From contig JADKCI010000001.1 in the NCBI GenBank assembly GCA_016714645.1, forward strand, positions 620,001-684,000: a stretch of DNA of 64,000 nucleotides. The letters run 5' to 3'. The notes under the pieces are model-generated. The model did no database searches. It had not been told where the DNA came from and saw nothing but the letters and a program-made list of their open reading frames with translations. The translations under genes and the position numbers were made by a program. Shown here piece after piece: positions 61,642 through 64,000 of this stretch. The number at the start of each line of letters is the position of its first letter. Positions within the stretch are counted from its first letter, which is position 1. Source of the DNA: Chromatiaceae bacterium. GTDB taxonomy: Bacteria > Pseudomonadota > Gammaproteobacteria > Chromatiales > Chromatiaceae.

Positions 61642-62532
61642 ATGAAGCCATCCCAGTCCCCCGGCGCCCGCCTGCGCCAGGCCGTCGGCGCGGAACAGCC
61701 CCTGCAGGTCGTCGGCGCCATCAATGCCTACCACGCCATGATGGCCGAGCGCGTCGGCTACCGCGCCCTCTACCTCTCCGGCGGCGGCGTCGCGGCGGGC
61801 TCCCTGGGCCTGCCGGACCTGGGGATCAGCAACCTGCACGACGTCTGCGAGGACGTGCGCCGCATCACCTATGTCACCCAGGCCCCGCTGCTGGTGGATG
61901 CCGATACCGGCCTGGGCCCCAGCGCCTTCAACATCGAGCGCACCGTGCGGGAACTGATGCGCGCTGGTGCCGCCGGCTGCCACATCGAGGACCAGGTCCA
62001 GGCCAAGCGCTGCGGCCACCGGCCCGGCAAGGCCATCGTCTCCAAGGCGGAGATGGTGGACCGGGTCAAGGCGGCGGTGGACGCGGCCCGGGATGACTTT
62101 GTCATCATGGCCCGCACCGACGCCCTGGCGGTGGAAGGTTTCCAGTCCGCTATCGACCGCGCCTGCGCCTGCGTCGAGGCCGGCGCGGACATGATCTTCC
62201 CCGAGGCCATGACCGAACTCGACCAGTATCGGGAGTTCGTCCAGGCCGTGGGCGTGCCGGTGCTGGCCAATATCACCGAGTTCGGCGCCACCCCTCTCTT
62301 CACCACCCAGGAGTTGGGTGCCGTGGGCGTGGGCCTGGTGCTCTATCCCCTGTCCGCCTTCCGCGCCATGAACCAGGCCGCCCTCAAGGTTTACCAGGCG
62401 ATCCGTCGCGATGGCACCCAGCAGGCGGTGGTGGACACCATGCAGACGCGCATGGATCTGTACGACTACCTGGGCTATCACGCCTTTGAACAGAAGCTGG
62501 ATGCCCTCTTCTCCGCGGGCGGGGAAGACTGA
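61642..62532 (+). CDS. prpB: 2-Methylisocitrate lyase
   Basis: The 296-residue enzyme splits 2-methylisocitrate to pyruvate and succinate, the last step of the methylcitrate cycle. It belongs to the isocitrate lyase/PEP mutase TIM-barrel family: ALYLSGGGVAAGSLGLPDLG, VDADTGLGPSAFNIERTVR (metal-binding acids), GCHIEDQVQAKRCGHRPGK with catalytic C in KRCGH, and DFVIMARTDALAVEG. Start ATG 61642 matches the usual family N-terminus; a GTG at 61630 would add four residues. Confidence 0.96.
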   Translation: MKPSQSPGARLRQAVGAEQPLQVVGAINAYHAMMAERVGYRALYLSGGGVAAGSLGLPDLGISNLHDVCEDVRRITYVTQAPLLVDADTGLGPSAFNIERTVRELMRAGAAGCHIEDQVQAKRCGHRPGKAIVSKAEMVDRVKAAVDAARDDFVIMARTDALAVEGFQSAIDRACACVEAGADMIFPEAMTELDQYREFVQAVGVPVLANITEFGATPLFTTQELGAVGVGLVLYPLSAFRAMNQAALKVYQAIRRDGTQQAVVDTMQTRMDLYDYLGYHAFEQKLDALFSAGGED

Positions 62533-62607
62533 GGCCAGGCCCCAGACGGCCGGCGGGACGGGTTCCCCGGCGAACATAACCTCGATTGATACCACCGGAG
62601 TTTCACC

Positions 62608-63762
62608 ATGAGCAAGCCAGAAGTTGCCCAGGCCCCCAAGGGCAAGAAGTCCGTCGCCCTGTCCGGCACCCCCGCCGGCAATACCGCCATCTGCACCGTC
62701 GGACGTACCGGCAACGACCTGCACTATCGCGGCTATGACATCCTGGAATTCGCCGACATCGCCGAGTTCGAGGAGATTGCCTATCTGCTGATCCATGGCG
62801 AACTGCCCAATGCGCACCAGTTGATGGAATACAAGCGCCTGCTCCAGTCCATGCGCGACCTGCCCTCGGCGCTGAAGAACATCCTGGAGCAGCTCCCGGC
62901 CTCCGCCCATCCCATGGATGTGCTGCGAACCGGTGCCTCCGTGCTCGGCACCCTGGAGCCGGAGCGGGAGTCCCAGCCCGTGGCGGCCGCCCGCGGCATC
63001 GGTGATCGCCTCATCGCCAGCCTGGGCTCCATGCTGCTCTACTGGTACCACTTCAGCCATCATGGCAAGCGCATCGCGGTCGAGACCGAGGATGAGACCA
63101 TCGCCGCCCACTTCCTGCACCTGCTCCATGGCCGCCCGCCCACCGAGCTGCAGATCCGCGCCATGCACACCTCGCTGAACCTCTATGCCGAGCATGAGTT
63201 CAACGCCTCCACCTTCACCGCGCGCGTCATCGCCGGGACCGGCTCGGACATCTATTCCTGTGTCTCCGGCGCCATCGGCGCCCTGCGCGGGCCCAAGCAT
63301 GGCGGCGCCAACGAGGTGGCCTGCGACATCCAGAGCCGCTACGACAGCGCCGATCAGGCCGAGGCCGACATCCGCGCCAGGGTCGCGCGCAAGGAGATCG
63401 TCATTGGCTTCGGGCACCCCGTCTATACCATCGGCGACCCCCGTAACGAGGTCATCAAGCGGGTCGCCAAGGCTCTGGCCGACGACACCACCGAACACCT
63501 CATGTATGACATCGCCGAGCGCCTGGAGACCATCATGTGGGACATCAAGAAGATGTTCCCCAATCTGGACTGGTTCTCGGCCGTCAGCTACCACCTGATG
63601 GGCGTACCCACTGCAATGTTCACGCCCCTCTTCGTCATCGCCCGCACCAGTGGCTGGACCGCTCACATCATCGAGCAGCGCATCGACAACAAGATCATCC
63701 GCCCGAGCGCCACCTATGTGGGTCTCGAGAACCGGCCCTGGGTGCCCGTGGAGCAGCGCTGA
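62608..63762 (+). CDS. prpC: 2-Methylcitrate synthase
   Basis: The 384-residue enzyme condenses propionyl-CoA with oxaloacetate. It has the citrate-synthase fold: LHYRGYDILEFADIAEFEE near the start, NASTFTARVIAGTGSDIYS, GALRGPKHGGANE (catalytic His) and GFGHPVYTIGDPRNE (second His), then DWFSAVSYHLMGVPTAMFTP with a catalytic Asp. Length and the KGLSGTPAGNTAICTV-like N-terminus (KSVALSGTPAGNTAICTVG) are those of PrpC. acnD starts 2 bases after its stop. Confidence 0.97.
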   Translation: MSKPEVAQAPKGKKSVALSGTPAGNTAICTVGRTGNDLHYRGYDILEFADIAEFEEIAYLLIHGELPNAHQLMEYKRLLQSMRDLPSALKNILEQLPASAHPMDVLRTGASVLGTLEPERESQPVAAARGIGDRLIASLGSMLLYWYHFSHHGKRIAVETEDETIAAHFLHLLHGRPPTELQIRAMHTSLNLYAEHEFNASTFTARVIAGTGSDIYSCVSGAIGALRGPKHGGANEVACDIQSRYDSADQAEADIRARVARKEIVIGFGHPVYTIGDPRNEVIKRVAKALADDTTEHLMYDIAERLETIMWDIKKMFPNLDWFSAVSYHLMGVPTAMFTPLFVIARTSGWTAHIIEQRIDNKIIRPSATYVGLENRPWVPVEQR

Positions 63763-63764
63763 TC

Positions 63765-64000
63765 ATGAGCAACGCCTACCGCAGACCCCTGCCGGGCACC
63801 GATCTGGATTACTTCGATACGCGGGCCGCGATCGAGGCGATCCAGCCAGGCGCCTATGCCAAGCTGCCCTATACCTCGCGAGTGCTGGCGGAACAGTTGG
63901 TGCGCCGCTGTGATCCAGCAATCCTGACCGATTCGCTCAAGCAGCTCATCGAGCGCAAGCGTGACCTGGACTTCCCCTGGTACCCGGCCCGGGTCGTTTG
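63765..64000 (+). CDS. acnD: Fe-S 2-methylcitrate dehydratase AcnD, cut by window edge
   Basis: The first 78 residues are visible. PLPGTDLDYFDTRAAIEAI, YAKLPYTSRVLAEQLVRRCD, LIERKRDLDFPWYPARVV match the N-terminus of the aconitase-like AcnD, which dehydrates 2-methylcitrate and works with PrpF. Its presence indicates the AcnD/PrpF variant of the methylcitrate cycle. PrpF would be expected beyond the right edge. Confidence 0.93.
   Translation, partial: MSNAYRRPLPGTDLDYFDTRAAIEAIQPGAYAKLPYTSRVLAEQLVRRCDPAILTDSLKQLIERKRDLDFPWYPARVV

Noticed and set aside
61264..63666. An 800-codon open frame antisense to prpB and prpC
   Set aside because: Two conserved enzymes on the plus strand explain the region; the antisense frame is a GC-composition artefact.

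Overview
The window looks like chromosome of a sulfur-oxidising gammaproteobacterium, most likely a purple sulfur bacterium or close relative in the Chromatiales. The reasons are a dissimilatory aprBA pair, gammaproteobacterial gene orders (murJ near ribF; rpe-gph-trpE; znuA-znuC-znuB; prpB-prpC-acnD with a GntR regulator and prpE), and GC-rich core genes with G/C-ending codons. No rRNA, tRNA, CRISPR array or prophage was seen. Taxonomy is inference from gene content only.

Layout. 1-3.8 kb (minus): a glycosyltransferase running off the left edge and a large pyruvyltransferase-like/glycosyltransferase fusion. 4.4-8.3 kb: a 1306-residue FAD/Fe-S oxidoreductase. 8.4-12.8 kb: a 1476-residue protein carrying four glycosyltransferase domains. 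12.9-14.1 kb: rsmE and a DUF423 membrane protein. 14.4-18.1 kb: aprB-aprA with a recognisable promoter and terminator, then a cysteine-cluster protein. 18.2-21.0 kb: murJ and ribF. 21.1-38.1 kb: an accessory block of surface-polysaccharide and secreted-protein genes (methyltransferase, TPR/GT41 protein, radical SAM/SPASM protein, GT2 enzymes, PIG-L deacetylase, GNAT protein, PpiC, FG-GAP protein, a strongly expressed-looking secreted protein), with comF and a broken transposase among them. 38.3-48.9 kb: a CHAP-domain secreted protein, an OafA-type acyltransferase and four insertion sequences. Two of these are complete with target-site duplications; the other two are decayed and nested, an IS3-type element sitting inside an ISL3-type element. 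49.2-64 kb: core genes (aspartic protease, znuABC, djlA, rpe-gph-trpE, yefM-yoeB, an MFS exporter) and a methylcitrate-cycle locus that runs off the right edge inside acnD.

How the parts work together. AprBA interconverts AMP plus sulfite with APS; the oxidative direction is inferred from the lineage. The prp locus activates propionate and feeds it through the methylcitrate cycle, probably under the local GntR protein acting at two identical 10-bp palindromes before prpE. The polysaccharide genes are lower in GC than the core and carry chimeric, multi-domain architectures typical of O-antigen or capsule variation. Several fragments (near 1 kb, 22 kb and 49 kb) show this block has been repeatedly rearranged, with insertion sequences beside two of them.
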